Shown here: positions 42,289 to 42,413 of the stretch, piece after piece
Position numbering within the stretch: position 1 is the stretch's first letter
Layout: the number at the start of each line of letters is the position of its first letter
NCBI GenBank assembly: GCA_034717435.1
Contig: JAYELI010000020.1
Span: 1 to 42,413, forward strand
Length of the DNA: 42,413 bases
Reading direction: 5' to 3'
Origin: Candidatus Omnitrophota bacterium
GTDB taxonomy: Bacteria > Omnitrophota > JAUWXU01
Position numbers and translations under genes: made by a program
Notes under the pieces: model-generated
Database searches by the model: none
Seen by the model: the letters and a program-made list of their open reading frames with translations, nothing else
What the model was told of the DNA's origin: nothing

Positions 42289-42413
42289 AAAAGTGCGCAC
42301 CTTAACCGAAATTAAAAATAATAACGCTAAAAAGGTCATTCTGAGGCCGAAGGCCGAAGAATCTCAGAAAACACGGTTTTATGGGAGATCCTTCGGTCGC
42401 CCTTCGGGAATAC
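42289..42413 (+). repeat. MITE-like element, second copy, cut by the window end
   Basis: Starts with the terminal repeat AAAAGTGCGCACC and matches 22386-22510 over 125 bases with a single difference (G for A at 42297). The right end lies outside the window. Confidence 0.85.

Overview
The window is the chromosomal replication-origin neighbourhood of an anaerobic Gram-negative bacterium. The four-subunit 2-oxoacid:ferredoxin oxidoreductase points to anaerobic metabolism, and two RND pumps with an adaptor point to an outer membrane. The gene mix, the small GIY-YIG genes and the many short palindromic repeats look like Candidatus Omnitrophota or a related deep lineage. That placement is an impression; no marker was compared with a database.

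Layout. 1-1066: end of a REP-associated (RAYT-type) transposase running into uppP. 1041-8050 (minus): a CaCA antiporter gene, dnaX, recR, a membrane protein and porCDAB. 8171-10829 (plus): homospermidine synthase and an ornithine-decarboxylase-like enzyme, an apparent polyamine insertion. 10929-16604 (minus): tRNA-Ser(GGA), tadA, tRNA-Arg(ACG), tRNA-Ser(CGA), a HEAT-repeat protein, tRNA-Ser(GCT), tRNA-Ser(TGA), an M50-like membrane protease, serS and rtcB. 16651-25324 (minus): archease, gyrA, gyrB, a DciA-like gene, dnaN and dnaA. 25382-25620: probable oriC. 25621-27835 (plus): rpmH, yidD, yidC and a Jag N-terminal-domain-only gene. 27836-29402: parS-like palindromes and a duplicated GIY-YIG nuclease cassette. 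29408-33237 (plus): parA, parB, ndk, a coiled-coil membrane protein and a small zinc ribbon. 33209-41300 (minus): RND adaptor and two RND pumps. 41443-42222 (minus): an exported protein of unknown function. The window ends inside a second copy of a MITE-like repeat.

The order dnaA-dnaN-gyrB-gyrA-serS-tRNA-Ser-tadA-dnaX-recR matches the ancestral order still seen in Bacillus subtilis. Against that background recF, rnpA, ybaB, the SRP RNA, the KH/R3H part of jag, and mnmE/mnmG/rsmG are not at their usual places, while repeats and lineage-specific genes are inserted.

Most notable points: (1) a GIY-YIG nuclease gene bounded by inverted palindromic repeats, with a gene-less version of the same repeat pair inserted in frame inside an RND pump gene; (2) that RND pump carries a C-terminal winged-helix-like domain; (3) all four serine tRNA isoacceptors cluster beside serS, and tadA sits beside its substrate tRNA-Arg(ACG); (4) a correctly phased A-AAA-AAA slippery site in dnaX that would give a gamma-sized product; (5) archease has no ordinary start codon; (6) several promoters sit so close to start codons that the mRNAs should be leaderless.
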